DNA of 64,000 nt from Bradyrhizobium guangxiense (GCF_004114915.1 NZ_CP022219.1:4494501-4558500); one strand, 5' to 3'; shown: positions 26,786-37,175, counted from the stretch's first letter. A program made the numbers and translations. The notes: generated by a model not told the origin, from the letters alone.

Positions 26786-28201
26786 TTACGACCTTTGATA
26801 GTCGTCTTCAATCCGGATGATGTCGTCTTCCCCGAGATAGCTGCCGGTCTGGACCTCGATCAGCTCCAGCTGGATCTTGCCAGGATTCTCCATCCGGTGG
26901 ACGGCGCCCATCGGAATGTAGATCGATTCGTTCTCGTGCACCGTCTTCACGGTCTCGTTGACCGTGACCTGGGCCGTGCCACGAACCACGATCCAGTGCT
27001 CGGCGCGGTGGTGGTGCTTCTGCAGCGACAGCCGCCCGCCCGGCTTCACCACGATGCGCTTGACCTGGTGGCGCTCGCCATTGTCGACCGACTGATAGCT
27101 GCCCCAGGGCCGGTGTACCTTGAGATGCTCCTCGGTGACTTTCGGCGCGACCGCCTTCAGCTTGGTCACGAGGCGCTTCAGGCCGTTGGCATCCTTCTGG
27201 CGCGAGACCAGCACCGCATCGGCGGTCGCGACCACGACGAGATCGTCGACGCCTTCGAGCGCCACCAGCGCGGAATCGGTGGTGACGTTGCAATTGCGGG
27301 AATCCTCGAACACGGCGCTGCCGTGCGCAGCATTGCCTTGCGCGTCCTTCGCCGACAATTCCCACACCGCGTGCCAGGAGCCGACGTCGGACCAGCCGCA
27401 GGAGACCGGCACGACCGCCGCGCGCGAGGTCTTCTCCATCACGGCATAGTCGATCGAGATTGCCTTCGCCGCGCCGAACGCCTCGGGCTCCAGCGTGACA
27501 AAGCCGAGATCGCGGCCGGCATTGTTGACCGCATTGGTGACAGCCTCGACGCTGGCGGCATCGACCTTGCGATATTCGTCGAGCAGCACGGCCGCCGGGA
27601 ACATGAAGTTGCCGCTGTTCCAGAGATAGCCCGAATTGACGTAGTCGGAGGCCTTCACCGCGTCCGGCTTCTCGACGAAGCGCGCGACCGCGTGCACCTC
27701 GCCGGAGATCCCCTCGCCCGGGCTGATGTAGCCGTATTCGGTCGCCGGCCGCTCCGGCTTGACGCCGAAGGTGACGATGCGCCCAGCACTCGCAGCGGTG
27801 AGGCCCTCGCGGCAGGCGGCAACGAAAGCGGCATTGTCCTGCACGACGTGATCGGCGGCGAGCGCGAGCACGATCGCCTCATTGGCGCGGTTCTGCGCAA
27901 ACACCGCGCCGGCGGCGATCGCCGGCCCGGAATCGCGCCGCATCGGCTCGAGGATCACGTCGGCCTCGATGCCAATCTCGGCGAGCTGCTCCAGCACCAT
28001 GAAGCGATAGGAGGCGTTGGTGATGACGATCGGCCGGTCGAACAGGGAACGATCGGACACGCGCAGCAGCGTGTCCTGGAAGGTCGAGCGCGTGCCGAAC
28101 AGCGGCAGGAACTGCTTGGGCCGCACCTCGCGCGACGCCGGCCACAGCCGCGTGCCGGCACCGCCGCACATGATCAGGGGGATTATGCGTTTGTCCATCA
28201 T
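26786..28201 (-). CDS. manC: Mannose-1-phosphate guanylyltransferase / mannose-6-phosphate isomerase (type II)
   Basis: A 471-residue bifunctional enzyme of the AlgA/XanB/ManC family that makes GDP-mannose for polysaccharides. The nucleotidyltransferase part carries GGAGTRLWPASREVRPKQFL at residues 12-31 and the central FVEKPD lysine. The C-terminal cupin, with GGRLSLQKHHHRAEHW and YIPMGAVHRMENPG, is the isomerase-type domain. The open frame extends upstream to 28276, but the ATG at 28201 sits one base after the stop of the upstream epimerase gene and behind AAGG, so translational coupling is likely. The adjacent ATG at 28198 is equally possible. Confidence 0.92.
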   Translation of the reverse strand: MMDKRIIPLIMCGGAGTRLWPASREVRPKQFLPLFGTRSTFQDTLLRVSDRSLFDRPIVITNASYRFMVLEQLAEIGIEADVILEPMRRDSGPAIAAGAVFAQNRANEAIVLALAADHVVQDNAAFVAACREGLTAASAGRIVTFGVKPERPATEYGYISPGEGISGEVHAVARFVEKPDAVKASDYVNSGYLWNSGNFMFPAAVLLDEYRKVDAASVEAVTNAVNNAGRDLGFVTLEPEAFGAAKAISIDYAVMEKTSRAAVVPVSCGWSDVGSWHAVWELSAKDAQGNAAHGSAVFEDSRNCNVTTDSALVALEGVDDLVVVATADAVLVSRQKDANGLKRLVTKLKAVAPKVTEEHLKVHRPWGSYQSVDNGERHQVKRIVVKPGGRLSLQKHHHRAEHWIVVRGTAQVTVNETVKTVHENESIYIPMGAVHRMENPGKIQLELIEVQTGSYLGEDDIIRIEDDYQRS

Positions 28202-28202
28202 C

Positions 28203-29192
28203 TCAAACCTTGAAGTAGTCCCGGTACCAGGTGACAAAATTATGGACCCCATGCTCGATCGGCGTTGACGGTGCAAAGCCGGTGTCGCGCATCAAATCCT
28301 CGACATCCGCGAACGTTTCCAGCACATCTCCCGGCTGCATCGGCAGCAATTCTTTGATCGCCGTCCGGCCCAGCTCCCGCTCCAGAAGACCGACGACGTG
28401 CATCAGCTCCTCCGGATGGTGATTGCCGACATTGTAGAGCTTAAACGGCGCATTTGCGGCAGCCGGATCGTCCACGGGCACAAGATCGATCAGCTTGGAT
28501 ACTACACGCGTCACGTCATCAATATAGGTGAAGTCGCGACGCATCTTGCCATGGTTAAAGAGGCGGATCGGCTTGCCCGCCATGATGGCGTTTACGAACA
28601 GGAACATGGCCATGTCGGGCCGTCCCCATGGCCCGTAAATGGTAAAGAAGCGCAGGCCCGTGACCGGCAGGCGATAGAGGTGGCTGTAGGACTGCGCCAT
28701 CACCTCGTTCGCCTTCTTGGTCGCGGCATAGAAGCTCACGGGATGATCGGTCCGGTCCGCCACCGCAAATGGCATTTTTGTGTTGGCGCCATAAACGGAG
28801 GATGACGAGGCATACACGAGATGACGACAGCCATTGTGGCGGCAGCCCTCGAGCACGTTGAGAAAGCCCAGCAGGTTGGAATCGGCGTAGGCGTGCGGCT
28901 GCTCGATCGAGTAGCGCACACCGGCCTGAGCCGCCAGATGCACAACTTGCGAAAAACCATCTCGCGCAAACAGCCTCGCCATCGTCTCGCGGTCGGCAAG
29001 ATCGGCCTCCACGAAGGAGAAGCGGGAGGAAGTCTGCAACAGCGCGAGGCGCGCCCGCTTCAATGCCGGATCGTAATAGCTGTTGAGATTGTCGAGCCCG
29101 ACGACGGTGCGGCCTTCGCCCAGGAGCTGCCGGGCGACGTGAAAGCCGATGAAGCCGGCGGCTCCCGTGACCAAAATCGCCTGATCCATCAT
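28203..29192 (-). CDS. NAD-dependent epimerase, UDP-glucuronate 4-epimerase type
   Basis: A 329-residue extended SDR. The cofactor site is VTGAAGFIGFHVA near the N-terminus, the catalytic residues are Ser in ASSSSVYG and Tyr/Lys in YAATKKANE, and the tail DVEDLMRDTGFAPSTPIEHG is typical. The sequence is closest to the LpsL/WbpP-like group that epimerises UDP-glucuronate to UDP-galacturonate, a usual donor for rhizobial LPS core. The ATG at 29192 follows GGAACAGG; the upstream part of the open frame is not coding. It is the first gene of a two-gene unit with manC. Confidence 0.88.
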   Translation of the reverse strand: MMDQAILVTGAAGFIGFHVARQLLGEGRTVVGLDNLNSYYDPALKRARLALLQTSSRFSFVEADLADRETMARLFARDGFSQVVHLAAQAGVRYSIEQPHAYADSNLLGFLNVLEGCRHNGCRHLVYASSSSVYGANTKMPFAVADRTDHPVSFYAATKKANEVMAQSYSHLYRLPVTGLRFFTIYGPWGRPDMAMFLFVNAIMAGKPIRLFNHGKMRRDFTYIDDVTRVVSKLIDLVPVDDPAAANAPFKLYNVGNHHPEELMHVVGLLERELGRTAIKELLPMQPGDVLETFADVEDLMRDTGFAPSTPIEHGVHNFVTWYRDYFKV

Positions 29193-29399
29193 CCTGTTCC
29201 CTGGGACCCCTGGCCCGTCCTGTTTAGCCGCCGCCTCGATGGGGTCGCAATAGGTCCCTGTTCCTCCTGACAACTCCTTCATGACGACCTTAACGACGGC
29301 TATTGCAAGATCGGCGCCAAAACCATACCAAAGCGGCCGAATTCGGCGCCTGGCGTCGGGTTGCCTCAAATCTTCGCAAACCCTGTTCATGCGGGCGAG
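29193..29399. promoter_or_regulatory. Divergent promoter region
   Basis: A 207-base gap separates the leftward epimerase-manC unit from the rightward UPF0104-WecA unit. It is somewhat less GC-rich and should hold two divergent promoters. No operator-like dyad was convincing. Confidence 0.35.
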
Positions 29400-30359
29400 A
29401 TGCGCCGAATCCTGCTGTCGACGGCCAAAATCCTGATTTCCGCGGCGCTGCTCTATCTGGCGCTGCGCAAGGTCGATCTCACCGAACTGTTTTCGCGTTT
29501 CACCGTGACCAGCCTGTTCTGGATCGGCATCGCGATCGCGATCGCGTTCCTGCAGATCTTCGTCGGCGTGCTGCGCTGGCGCGTGATCAGCGCCGTCTGC
29601 GGCGCGCCGCTCGAGCTCGGACGGGCCATGCGCTACAACGTGATCGGCTCTTTCTTCAACCAGACCCTGCCGTCCGCGATCGGTGGCGACGCGGTCCGGC
29701 TGTGGCTCGTCGCACGCGCCGGCGCCGGCTGGCGCGCGGCCACCTACTCCATCTTCGTCGACCGCGCGATCGGCCTGATCGCGCTCGCGGTTCTCATCGT
29801 CGCGAGCCTGCCCTGGAGCTATCGCCTGATCACCGATGCGCACGGACGCTCGGCGCTGCTGCTGATCGACCTGCTCGCGCTCGCCGGCGGCCTCGGCTTC
29901 CTGATCTTCGGCGCTCTGAATTGGGGCTGGCTGAAGACGTGGTGGGCCACGCATCACATTCACGCCTGTGCGGTGATCGCAAATCGGGTGATCTTCAGCC
30001 GCACCCGCGGACCGATCATCGCCATCCTGTCGGTCCTCGTTCACGTGCTCGCTGTCGTGATCGCCTGGTGCGTGGTGCAGTCGATTGCGGCGCCGGTTCG
30101 CTTCAGCGACGTCTTTCTGCTCGTGCCGCCCGTGATGCTGATCACCATGATGCCGATCTCGATCGCCGGCTGGGGGGTGCGTGAGGCCACGATGGGCCTG
30201 GCGTTCGGCTTCGCGGGACTTGCCGCCAACGAGGGCGTCAACGTCTCGCTGCTATACGGCGCCGTCTACTTCATCGTCGGCGCGGTCGGCGGCCTGGTCT
30301 GGATCCTCAGCGCGGAGAAAGCCGCGCAGGGGTCGGCTCCGATCGGAGTGCCGGAGTGA
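29400..30359 (+). CDS. UPF0104 / LPG-synthase-TM-like membrane protein
   Basis: A 319-residue integral membrane protein of the UPF0104 family (the lysylphosphatidylglycerol synthase N-terminal transmembrane region), with eight or so hydrophobic helices. Landmarks are LRWRVISAVCGAPLELGRAMRYNVIGSFFNQTLPSAIGGDAVRLW and the later MMPISIAGWGVREA. Members next to polysaccharide genes are thought to act in lipid or lipid-linked sugar translocation, though this is not established for this one. It overlaps the following WecA-like gene by four bases (GTGA). The ATG at 29400 is preceded by GCGGGCGAG. Confidence 0.82.
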   Translation: MRRILLSTAKILISAALLYLALRKVDLTELFSRFTVTSLFWIGIAIAIAFLQIFVGVLRWRVISAVCGAPLELGRAMRYNVIGSFFNQTLPSAIGGDAVRLWLVARAGAGWRAATYSIFVDRAIGLIALAVLIVASLPWSYRLITDAHGRSALLLIDLLALAGGLGFLIFGALNWGWLKTWWATHHIHACAVIANRVIFSRTRGPIIAILSVLVHVLAVVIAWCVVQSIAAPVRFSDVFLLVPPVMLITMMPISIAGWGVREATMGLAFGFAGLAANEGVNVSLLYGAVYFIVGAVGGLVWILSAEKAAQGSAPIGVPE

Positions 30360-31381
30360 CGACGTTGGCCTGGGGTCCGGACTCTGCGACCGGACTGGTG
30401 ATGTTCACGCTTGCGCCAGCCGTGCTGGCTGCACTGCTCTCCACCGCCATCACCTGGCTGAGCATGCCGCTGCTGCAGCGCTATGCGTTGGCGCGGCCGA
30501 ATGCGCGCTCGTCACACAGGATTCCGACCCCGCAAGGCGCGGGCATCGCGGTGATCGCGGCCACCCTGCTTGTGGCTGCGGCCTGGACCTACGGCGCGCT
30601 TTCCCTGCCTCTGATCGGGTCCGCCCTCCTGATCGCGATGGTCGGCCTCGTCGACGACATCAGGCCCTTGCCCGTCCTGCTCCGCCTGCTGTTGCAGGCG
30701 ACCGCCGTGGCCGCCGTCGTCTTCACGGCCCCGGACGCCGCGCGCATCGTGCCGGCGCTGCCGCTCGCGCTGGAGCGCGGCCTCGTCCTGCTCGCCGGAA
30801 TCTGGTTCGTGAACCTCGTCAACTTCATGGACGGGCTCGACCTGATGACGGTGGCGGAGGTGGTGCCGATCACGGCCGCGCTCGCGCTGCTCGGATGGTT
30901 CGGCGACCTCTCGCCGTCGGCTGGAGTGCTCGCCACGGCGCTGTGCGGGGCCATGCTCGGCTTTGCGCCGTTCAACCGTCCGACCGCAAAAGTCTTCCTT
31001 GGCGACGTCGGCAGCCTGCCGATCGGCCTCCTGCTCGGCTGGTGCCTGCTGGAGCTTGCCTGGCACGGACAGCCCGCTGCGGCGCTGCTGCTGCCCGCCT
31101 ATTACCTCGCGGATGCCACCACCACGCTGTTTCGGCGCATGATCCGGCGCGAGCGATTCTGGTCGGCACACCGCACGCACTTCTATCAACGCGCAACCGA
31201 CAACGGGCTCAAGGTCCCGCAGGTCATCGGCGCGGTGTTCGCGCTCAATCTCGTGCTGGCGGTGCTAGCCATCGTCACCGTTCGCGCCGGTTCGACCATG
31301 GTCACGATCGTGTCCTTGCTCGCGGGCGCGGTCGCGGTCGCATCCGTGCTGCGGCGCTTCTCTCGCCCTCAGGTCTGCTGA
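30356..31381 (+). CDS. MraY/WecA-family polyprenyl-phosphate sugar-phosphate transferase, WbpL-like
   Basis: A 341-residue membrane enzyme that starts O-chain synthesis by moving a sugar-1-phosphate from UDP-sugar to undecaprenyl phosphate. The family aspartates are visible: GLVDDIRP near residue 97, NLVNFMDGLDLM near 155, and KVFLGDVGSLPIG near 210, followed by the RTHFYQRATDNG loop used for sugar recognition. The start is a GTG that overlaps the upstream stop. The gene converges with the WbpV-like gene, with a 13-base overlap. Confidence 0.88.
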   Translation: MTTLAWGPDSATGLVMFTLAPAVLAALLSTAITWLSMPLLQRYALARPNARSSHRIPTPQGAGIAVIAATLLVAAAWTYGALSLPLIGSALLIAMVGLVDDIRPLPVLLRLLLQATAVAAVVFTAPDAARIVPALPLALERGLVLLAGIWFVNLVNFMDGLDLMTVAEVVPITAALALLGWFGDLSPSAGVLATALCGAMLGFAPFNRPTAKVFLGDVGSLPIGLLLGWCLLELAWHGQPAAALLLPAYYLADATTTLFRRMIRRERFWSAHRTHFYQRATDNGLKVPQVIGAVFALNLVLAVLAIVTVRAGSTMVTIVSLLAGAVAVASVLRRFSRPQVC

Positions 31382-32313
31382 GACGCCACCGCCAGCCGCA
31401 GCGCCTCGTCGAGCGAGACCTGCGGCTGCCAGCCGGTCGCGATCGCCTTCGAGGTGTTGAGCTCGAGGGAGCGGATCAGGCTGTCATGCATATCCTGCCG
31501 GCCCGTCACGCTGAGCAGCGCGCCGAGCAGGCTCGGCGGCATGCCGAACAGGTGCGGGCTCTTGCCCGACGCTGTCGCCAGGCGCGCGATGAATTCGGGC
31601 GTCGAGACCTGCTCCCTGTCGGCGAGCAGGAAGATCTCGAAATTGCTGGCGGGATCGGGATGGCTGAGCCGGTGCAGGACGAACGACGTCAGATTCTGAA
31701 CGGCAAGGAAGGCGCGATGATTGCGGATCGCGGCAAAGGGCAGCGGCAGCCCGAGGTTCACCGCGCGCGTCAGCACTGCGAAATTGCCCTTGGCGCCCGC
31801 GCCATAGACCATCGGCGGCCTGATCACCGAGATCTTCATGTCGGTGTCGCGCGCCAGCGTCCTCAAGCCCGCCTCGGCGGCGGCCTTGGACTCGCCGTAG
31901 AGGCCGCGCGGCGTCAGCACGTCGTCCTCGCTGAACGGCGCACGGCCTTCGTTGCTGCGGCCGTGAACGAGAACGGTGCTGATGAAGATGAAGTGACACA
32001 CGCCGGCGGTCGCCGCACAACGCGCCAAATGCAGCGTGCCGTCGATGTTGACGTCGCGGTAGAGCTTGACCGCATGCTCCTCGTGCTTGTAGTGCACGCG
32101 CGCGGCAAGATGGATGACGGCGTCGACGCCTTCCAGCGCGGCCTGCCAGTCCGTTTCAGGACCGATTGATTCGATCACGACCTCGTCGCCACTTTCAGGG
32201 CTGCGGACAACGCGGCGGACCGACCATCCCTCGCGCACCAGCGCGGGCCCGATATGACGGCCGAGGAAGCCGCTCGCTCCCGTCACGAGCGCCACTGGTT
32301 TTTTCTCGCTCAT
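31369..32313 (-). CDS. NAD-dependent epimerase/reductase, WbpV-like
   Basis: A 314-residue extended SDR with VALVTGASGFLGRHIG at the start, the serine in FIFISTVLVHG and Tyr-x3-Lys in GLYGESKAAAE. The sequence resembles the WbpV/WbpK group, which reduces or epimerises 6-deoxy-4-keto sugars (e.g. to UDP-QuiNAc or UDP-FucNAc). This fits its neighbours: a WbpM-like 4,6-dehydratase upstream makes the keto-sugar and a WbpL-like transferase could use the product. The exact stereochemistry cannot be read from sequence. Confidence 0.8.
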   Translation of the reverse strand: MSEKKPVALVTGASGFLGRHIGPALVREGWSVRRVVRSPESGDEVVIESIGPETDWQAALEGVDAVIHLAARVHYKHEEHAVKLYRDVNIDGTLHLARCAATAGVCHFIFISTVLVHGRSNEGRAPFSEDDVLTPRGLYGESKAAAEAGLRTLARDTDMKISVIRPPMVYGAGAKGNFAVLTRAVNLGLPLPFAAIRNHRAFLAVQNLTSFVLHRLSHPDPASNFEIFLLADREQVSTPEFIARLATASGKSPHLFGMPPSLLGALLSVTGRQDMHDSLIRSLELNTSKAIATGWQPQVSLDEALRLAVASQQT

Positions 32314-32403
32314 CGTTGCTCCGCAAGCTCGGTGTTGCGCAACGACTCGTCGATCAGGCCGGCAGAGGCGTTCATGGCAGTCGTCCGCCGCGCGGCTGCA
32401 TGG

Positions 32404-34311
32404 TCAGGCCGCAGTCGACCCGAACTCGGGCACGGCATCCTTCAGGATGGTCCTGATGGTCGCGCGATCGTCGCGCGCGATCGCCTGCTCGAGCGCCGCG
32501 ATCCATTTGCGCACCGTCAGCATCGGCGGCTCCTTCGGCTGCGCGGCCATGATGCCCGCCACGCCGATCTCTCGGGTCGGCTCCTCGGAGGCGAACAGGA
32601 TTTCATGCAGCCGCTCCCCCGGCCGCATGCCGGTGAACACGATCTCGATGTCGTAGCCGGGTTGCAGCCCGGAGAGGCGGATCATGCGCTCGGCGAGATC
32701 GACGATCTTGACCGGCTGGCCCATGTTGAGCACGTAGACCGAGACGTCGGGACGCGGCGTTCCGAGCGCGTGGGTGGCCGCGGTGATGACGAGATCACAG
32801 GCTTCGCGGATGGTCATGAAGTAACGGACCATATCGGGATGCGTCACCGTCACCGGGCCGCCGGCCTCGATCTGCGCTTTGAATTTCGGCACCACCGAGC
32901 CATTTGAGGCCAGCACGTTACCAAACCGGACCGAGATCAGCCGCATCGGCGACTTGGCGCCGCGCGCCGCCGCCGCGAGATCGTGATCCAGCGCCTGGCA
33001 GTACATCTCGGCAAACCGTTTGGTCAGGCCGAGCATCGACACCGGCTCGATCGCCTTGTCGGTCGAGATCATCACCATGGCTTCCGCGCCGGCGGCAACG
33101 GCGGCATCCGCCACATTGATGGAGCCGAAAATGTTGGTCTTGACGCCCTCGCTCCAGTCGCGCTCGAGGATCGGCACGTGCTTGAGCGCAGCGGCGTGGA
33201 ACACGATGTCCGGCCTGAACTCAGTCATCAGGCGCATGATGCGCTCGCGGTCGCGAATGTCGGCAATCCGCCCTTCGACCTCGGCTGCCTTGCAGGTGAG
33301 AGCTTCGGTGATCGCGTAGAGCGCCGGTTCGGAATTTTCCACGATCAGCAGACGTGCGGCGCCGAAGGCGACGACGCGCTCGCATATCTCCGAACCAATC
33401 GAACCGCCGCCGCCGGTGACAATCACCGCCTTGCCCCTGATCAAGGCTTCGAGCCGCGCATAGTCGATGTTCTCGCTCGGCCGCAGCAGGAGGTCCTCGA
33501 CCGCGACGGCCGTGAGTCGCGGCGTATCGCCACTCTCGAGCGAGGGCATCCGGTTGACGATCAGGCCCAACTTGCGCGCCCGCATCAGGACCGATTCCGG
33601 ATGCGCCTCCGGTTCGAACGCCGACGGCGTCATGATGAGGCGGACGATCGGCTTGTTGCGCTTGGCGAAGTCCGCGATGATGTCCTCGACATCGTCGATG
33701 CCGCCCAGCACCGGCAGGTTGCGGATGAACTGGCCCCGGTCCGCAAGCGACGGCGACAATACGCCGACCGGCCAGATGCGCTTGATCGCCCCGCTTTCGA
33801 TGCCGCGCAACAGCACCTCCGCATCCGCGGCCCGGCCGATCAGCAGCGTCGGGGCGGCCTCATCGGTCCTCGCATGCCGTCGCACCCGCGTATAACGGAA
33901 ATAACGATAGGTCATGCGCAGCGCGCTGAGGAAGGAGACCTCCAGGAACCAGTAGAGGACGATCGTCACCTTGCCGAGGAAGAAGGCGCCATGCACGTTG
34001 GGGGCGACGAAGATGTAGTCGAGCACGAGCAGAGCAACCGTCAGCACGGTCGCCGCGCGAATGATGTTCAGCGCATCAGGCAGCGAGATGAAGCGCCATT
34101 TCGTCGTGGTCAGATTCAAGACGAAGAACACGACCACGCTGAAGGCGAGAAAATAGGGGAGGATCTGGAACAGCAGCGGCAAGCGGGCGTAAAAGCCGGG
34201 CCCACCCTCGAATCGCACATAGAAGGCCGCAAAAAGCGCCGCCGCGGTCGCCAGCAGGTCGTGGAGCGCAATCAGGAAATTGCGCGAGGTGAGATGCGAA
34301 AGACGCGTCAT
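32404..34311 (-). CDS. Membrane-bound nucleotide-sugar 4,6-dehydratase, WbpM/CapD-like
   Basis: A 635-residue protein: four N-terminal membrane helices, a Rossmann-like regulatory domain and a C-terminal SDR dehydratase domain with VTGGGGSIGSEICERV, the serine/threonine in MVMISTDKAIEP and the lysine in LGLTKRFAE. It would convert UDP-GlcNAc to the 4-keto-6-deoxy sugar. In WbpM and PglF the usual SDR tyrosine is a methionine (MGxTK); here that position reads leucine (LGLTK). The start at 34311 is tentative; an in-frame ATG at 34365 adds 18 residues. Confidence 0.88.
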   Translation of the reverse strand: MTRLSHLTSRNFLIALHDLLATAAALFAAFYVRFEGGPGFYARLPLLFQILPYFLAFSVVVFFVLNLTTTKWRFISLPDALNIIRAATVLTVALLVLDYIFVAPNVHGAFFLGKVTIVLYWFLEVSFLSALRMTYRYFRYTRVRRHARTDEAAPTLLIGRAADAEVLLRGIESGAIKRIWPVGVLSPSLADRGQFIRNLPVLGGIDDVEDIIADFAKRNKPIVRLIMTPSAFEPEAHPESVLMRARKLGLIVNRMPSLESGDTPRLTAVAVEDLLLRPSENIDYARLEALIRGKAVIVTGGGGSIGSEICERVVAFGAARLLIVENSEPALYAITEALTCKAAEVEGRIADIRDRERIMRLMTEFRPDIVFHAAALKHVPILERDWSEGVKTNIFGSINVADAAVAAGAEAMVMISTDKAIEPVSMLGLTKRFAEMYCQALDHDLAAAARGAKSPMRLISVRFGNVLASNGSVVPKFKAQIEAGGPVTVTHPDMVRYFMTIREACDLVITAATHALGTPRPDVSVYVLNMGQPVKIVDLAERMIRLSGLQPGYDIEIVFTGMRPGERLHEILFASEEPTREIGVAGIMAAQPKEPPMLTVRKWIAALEQAIARDDRATIRTILKDAVPEFGSTAA

Positions 34312-34395
34312 CCGCCGACCGATGAAAACCCAGTTAGATGCAACCTGACCGCGCTGATAGCCCATCTGGACCAGACTTGCCAGCCGCGCGGCCGT

Positions 34396-35682
34396 TTAAG
34401 AACCGGCTTCCCTCATCTTCGCCTCGTCCTGTTGTGCCCGGATCACCATTCCGCCGGCGACGCCGACGCCGATGACGTACATCCAGCCCTCATGGAAGTC
34501 GAACAGATGGGAATTGAACAAGGAGGTGAAGACGTTCTGTACCACGACCAGGAGCCCGATCCAGTTGGCAAGCCCGTCGCCGCGGAACAACCGCAGGTGC
34601 AATATCCAGATCGCGTAGAGAATGGCGATACCGATCACGCCCCATTGCACGGCAACGTTGAGCGTCTGGTTATGCGGATTGCCGATCACCTCGGCTGAGG
34701 CCCGGTACTCACCGGCGGGCGTCGCGACGCGTTCGAACAATCCGCGCGTCGAGCCGGTGCCATGCCCCATGATCGGCGCCTCCGCGAAGAAGCCGAGCGA
34801 CTTCCGCCAGAATTCGATCCGCATGCCCATGGAGGTCGGCTCGCCCCTCTCCACATAGCCGTTATAATCGCGGGTAAACCGATCGATAGTGTGGCGCAAT
34901 TGCGGCGAGGCCTGCCAGGCAAGAACGGCGCCGCCGAGCAGAGCGGCGGAGATGATTGCAAGGCTCCGCCATTTGAGATGAAGCAACGCGAACACGCCGA
35001 ACATGATCGGCACGGTGACGAGGGCAGTGCGCGACACCACCACGAAGGCCATGTTGACGAAGAAGCTCAGCGCCAGCGCGGTCAGCAGTCCGGCAAGCCA
35101 GAATCGCTTCTCGCGCAGCAGCATCACGATCGGATAGGCCAGCGCGACCGCGCAAAGCGCGAACTCCTGACTCTGGTTGATGTAGTTCTTGACGAAGATA
35201 CCGCGCTCGGGCGGATCGGTCTTGAGCGCGAGATTCGGGTAGAAGGCGACCAGCCAGGACATCACCGACAACAAGGCGCAGGACACCAGGAAGGCGATGA
35301 AGATCCAGTGACCGCGTTGCGAGCGCTCGAAATGATAGAGCAGAACCGGGAGCACCAGCAGCTTCATGGTCGGATTGACGGCATAGAAGCGCGCCCCCCA
35401 GGTCGCATCCGACCAGAGCGTCCCCACCAGCGCAAGCAGGACCAGGGCGATCGGGGCCGCACAGATCGGACGCTTCAGGGATTGCAGGAACGCGCGGACG
35501 TCGAGAAACGGCACCATGCAGAGCATCATGAGCACGTTGAAGATCCCGGTAAGCGACGTCGACCAGGGCAGCGAGGCCGCGGTCAGGATCGCGAATATGT
35601 CGACGGTCTCGCGCCAGGCGGCCGGACTGCGCAGGCGGCGAAGCAACATTTCGCCGGTGGTCTCGCGTGCGAGCACCGTCAC
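34396..35682 (-). CDS. O-antigen ligase (WaaL-like) membrane protein
   Basis: A 428-residue protein with about eleven hydrophobic segments and a large periplasmic loop, the layout of Wzy_C/WaaL ligases that join O-chain to lipid A-core. The loop includes [33 protein letters not shown], with the Arg and the H-x2-T/N-type motif (NPHNQTLNV) seen in this superfamily. The start is a GTG at 35682, behind a strong GGAGG and overlapping the hldE stop by four bases; the longer open frame is a shadow of hldE. A Wzy polymerase is the alternative. Confidence 0.85.
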   Translation of the reverse strand: MTVLARETTGEMLLRRLRSPAAWRETVDIFAILTAASLPWSTSLTGIFNVLMMLCMVPFLDVRAFLQSLKRPICAAPIALVLLALVGTLWSDATWGARFYAVNPTMKLLVLPVLLYHFERSQRGHWIFIAFLVSCALLSVMSWLVAFYPNLALKTDPPERGIFVKNYINQSQEFALCAVALAYPIVMLLREKRFWLAGLLTALALSFFVNMAFVVVSRTALVTVPIMFGVFALLHLKWRSLAIISAALLGGAVLAWQASPQLRHTIDRFTRDYNGYVERGEPTSMGMRIEFWRKSLGFFAEAPIMGHGTGSTRGLFERVATPAGEYRASAEVIGNPHNQTLNVAVQWGVIGIAILYAIWILHLRLFRGDGLANWIGLLVVVQNVFTSLFNSHLFDFHEGWMYVIGVGVAGGMVIRAQQDEAKMREAGS

Positions 35683-37163
35683 TTGCTCCCTCCCCGCGCG
35701 CGATGGACCAGCGCCGTCGTGCTGAAGCCCTGGAGGATGTCGACCAGCACGACCACTCCGCCGGTTGCCTCGACAACGTCGTAGCCAACCACCTGCTCGC
35801 GGGTGTAGTCGCCGCCCTTCACCAGCACGCCCGGCTTGATCCGAGTGATCAGGTCGATCGGCGTGTCCTCTTCGAAAATCACGACGAGATCGACGGCCTC
35901 CAGCGCCGCCAGCACCTCGGCACGCGCGCGCTCGTCCTGGACCGGACGATCGGCGCCCTTCAGCCGCCGCACCGAGGCGTCGCTGTTGAGGCCGACGATC
36001 AGGCGGTCGCAGGCGGCGCGCGCCGCGGTCAGCACCTTGACATGGCCGGGATGCAGGATGTCGAAACAGCCATTGGTAAAGCCGACGCGCAGGCCCTCCC
36101 GGCGCCATTCGGCAAGTTGCACGTCGAGTGCGCCCGGCTCGAGCACGATTTTCTCCTCGGCCGCGAGCGTGGCGTGGGGCAGGATCTTTCGGCGCAGCTC
36201 GGCCGCACTGACGCTGGCGGTGCCTTGCTTGCCGACGGCGACGGCGGCGGCGGCGCTGGCCATGCGCAATGCGGTATCCCAGTCCGCGCCGGCCGCACGC
36301 GACACCGCGAGCGCGGCGGCGACGGTGTCGCCGGCGCCGGAGACGTCGCGGACCTTCACCGGGACAGCCGGAACGTGAACCGCCTCGCCCTTGCGCGGCA
36401 CCAGCGTCATGCCGTGCTCGCCCTGCGTGACCAGGATCGCCTCGCAATCGGCAAGCCGCATCACGTCCTCGCTGGCATCGACGATGCTCTGCGGCGTGTC
36501 GGCGCGGCTGCGGGTGGCTTCCGCGAATTCCTTGCGGTTGGGCGTGAGCAGCGTAGCGCCACGATAGATCGCCCAGTTCAGGCTCTTGGGATCGACGATC
36601 ACGGGCTTGGCGAGCTTTCGCGCGGCGTCGATGGTGTGGCGGATGACGCGCGCCGTCAGCACGCCCTTGGCGTAGTCCGAGAGCAGCACGAGGTCGGCGC
36701 GCGCGATCTGCGGCAGGATCGCCTCGATCAGCCTGGTCTCGATCTCATCGGATACCGGCGCCGCCTGCTCCCAGTCCGCGCGCAGCATGTGCGTGGAAAA
36801 ATGCTCGGAGACGAAGCGGACTTTTCGCGTGGTCGGCCGCGATGGATCGCATACCAGCACGCTTTCGATTGCACCTAGTTCGGTCAGCGCCGATGCGAGC
36901 CGCTTGCCCGCATCGTCCTCGCCGACGAGGCCGACGAAAATGCAGCGCGCGCCGAGGGAAGCAATATTGCGGGCAACGTTGCCGGCGCCGCCGATGTGAA
37001 TCTCGCTGCGCTGGGCCGCGATGACGGGCGTCGGCGCTTCCGGCGAGATCCGCGACACCTCGCCATAGACGAACTCGTCCAGCATGACGTCGCCGATGCA
37101 CAGCACCGCTCGGCCCGAGATGGCTTGCGCGAGAGCGTCGAAATCGAGAATGGGCGTCGGCAT
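35679..37163 (-). CDS. hldE: Bifunctional heptose-7-phosphate kinase / heptose-1-phosphate adenylyltransferase
   Basis: A 494-residue two-domain enzyme of ADP-heptose synthesis. The ribokinase-type kinase domain occupies residues 1-320 ([14 protein letters not shown] near 55, [16 protein letters not shown] near 270). The adenylyltransferase domain follows from about 350 with [14 protein letters not shown]. The length matches HldE (about 480). It is followed 12 bases on from hldD in the same direction, and its stop overlaps the ligase start. GmhA and GmhB, the other steps, are not in the window. Confidence 0.95.
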   Translation of the reverse strand: MPTPILDFDALAQAISGRAVLCIGDVMLDEFVYGEVSRISPEAPTPVIAAQRSEIHIGGAGNVARNIASLGARCIFVGLVGEDDAGKRLASALTELGAIESVLVCDPSRPTTRKVRFVSEHFSTHMLRADWEQAAPVSDEIETRLIEAILPQIARADLVLLSDYAKGVLTARVIRHTIDAARKLAKPVIVDPKSLNWAIYRGATLLTPNRKEFAEATRSRADTPQSIVDASEDVMRLADCEAILVTQGEHGMTLVPRKGEAVHVPAVPVKVRDVSGAGDTVAAALAVSRAAGADWDTALRMASAAAAVAVGKQGTASVSAAELRRKILPHATLAAEEKIVLEPGALDVQLAEWRREGLRVGFTNGCFDILHPGHVKVLTAARAACDRLIVGLNSDASVRRLKGADRPVQDERARAEVLAALEAVDLVVIFEEDTPIDLITRIKPGVLVKGGDYTREQVVGYDVVEATGGVVVLVDILQGFSTTALVHRARGGSK

Positions 37164-37175
37164 GATCTTTGTGCC

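Noticed and set aside
28203..30044. 613-codon frame that begins upstream of the epimerase
   Set aside because: Only the part from 29192 resembles a protein; the upstream part lies antisense to the UPF0104 gene.
34396..36447. 683-codon frame that begins upstream of the O-antigen ligase
   Set aside because: The first 250 codons are a shadow of hldE; the GTG at 35682 behind GGAGG is the sensible start.
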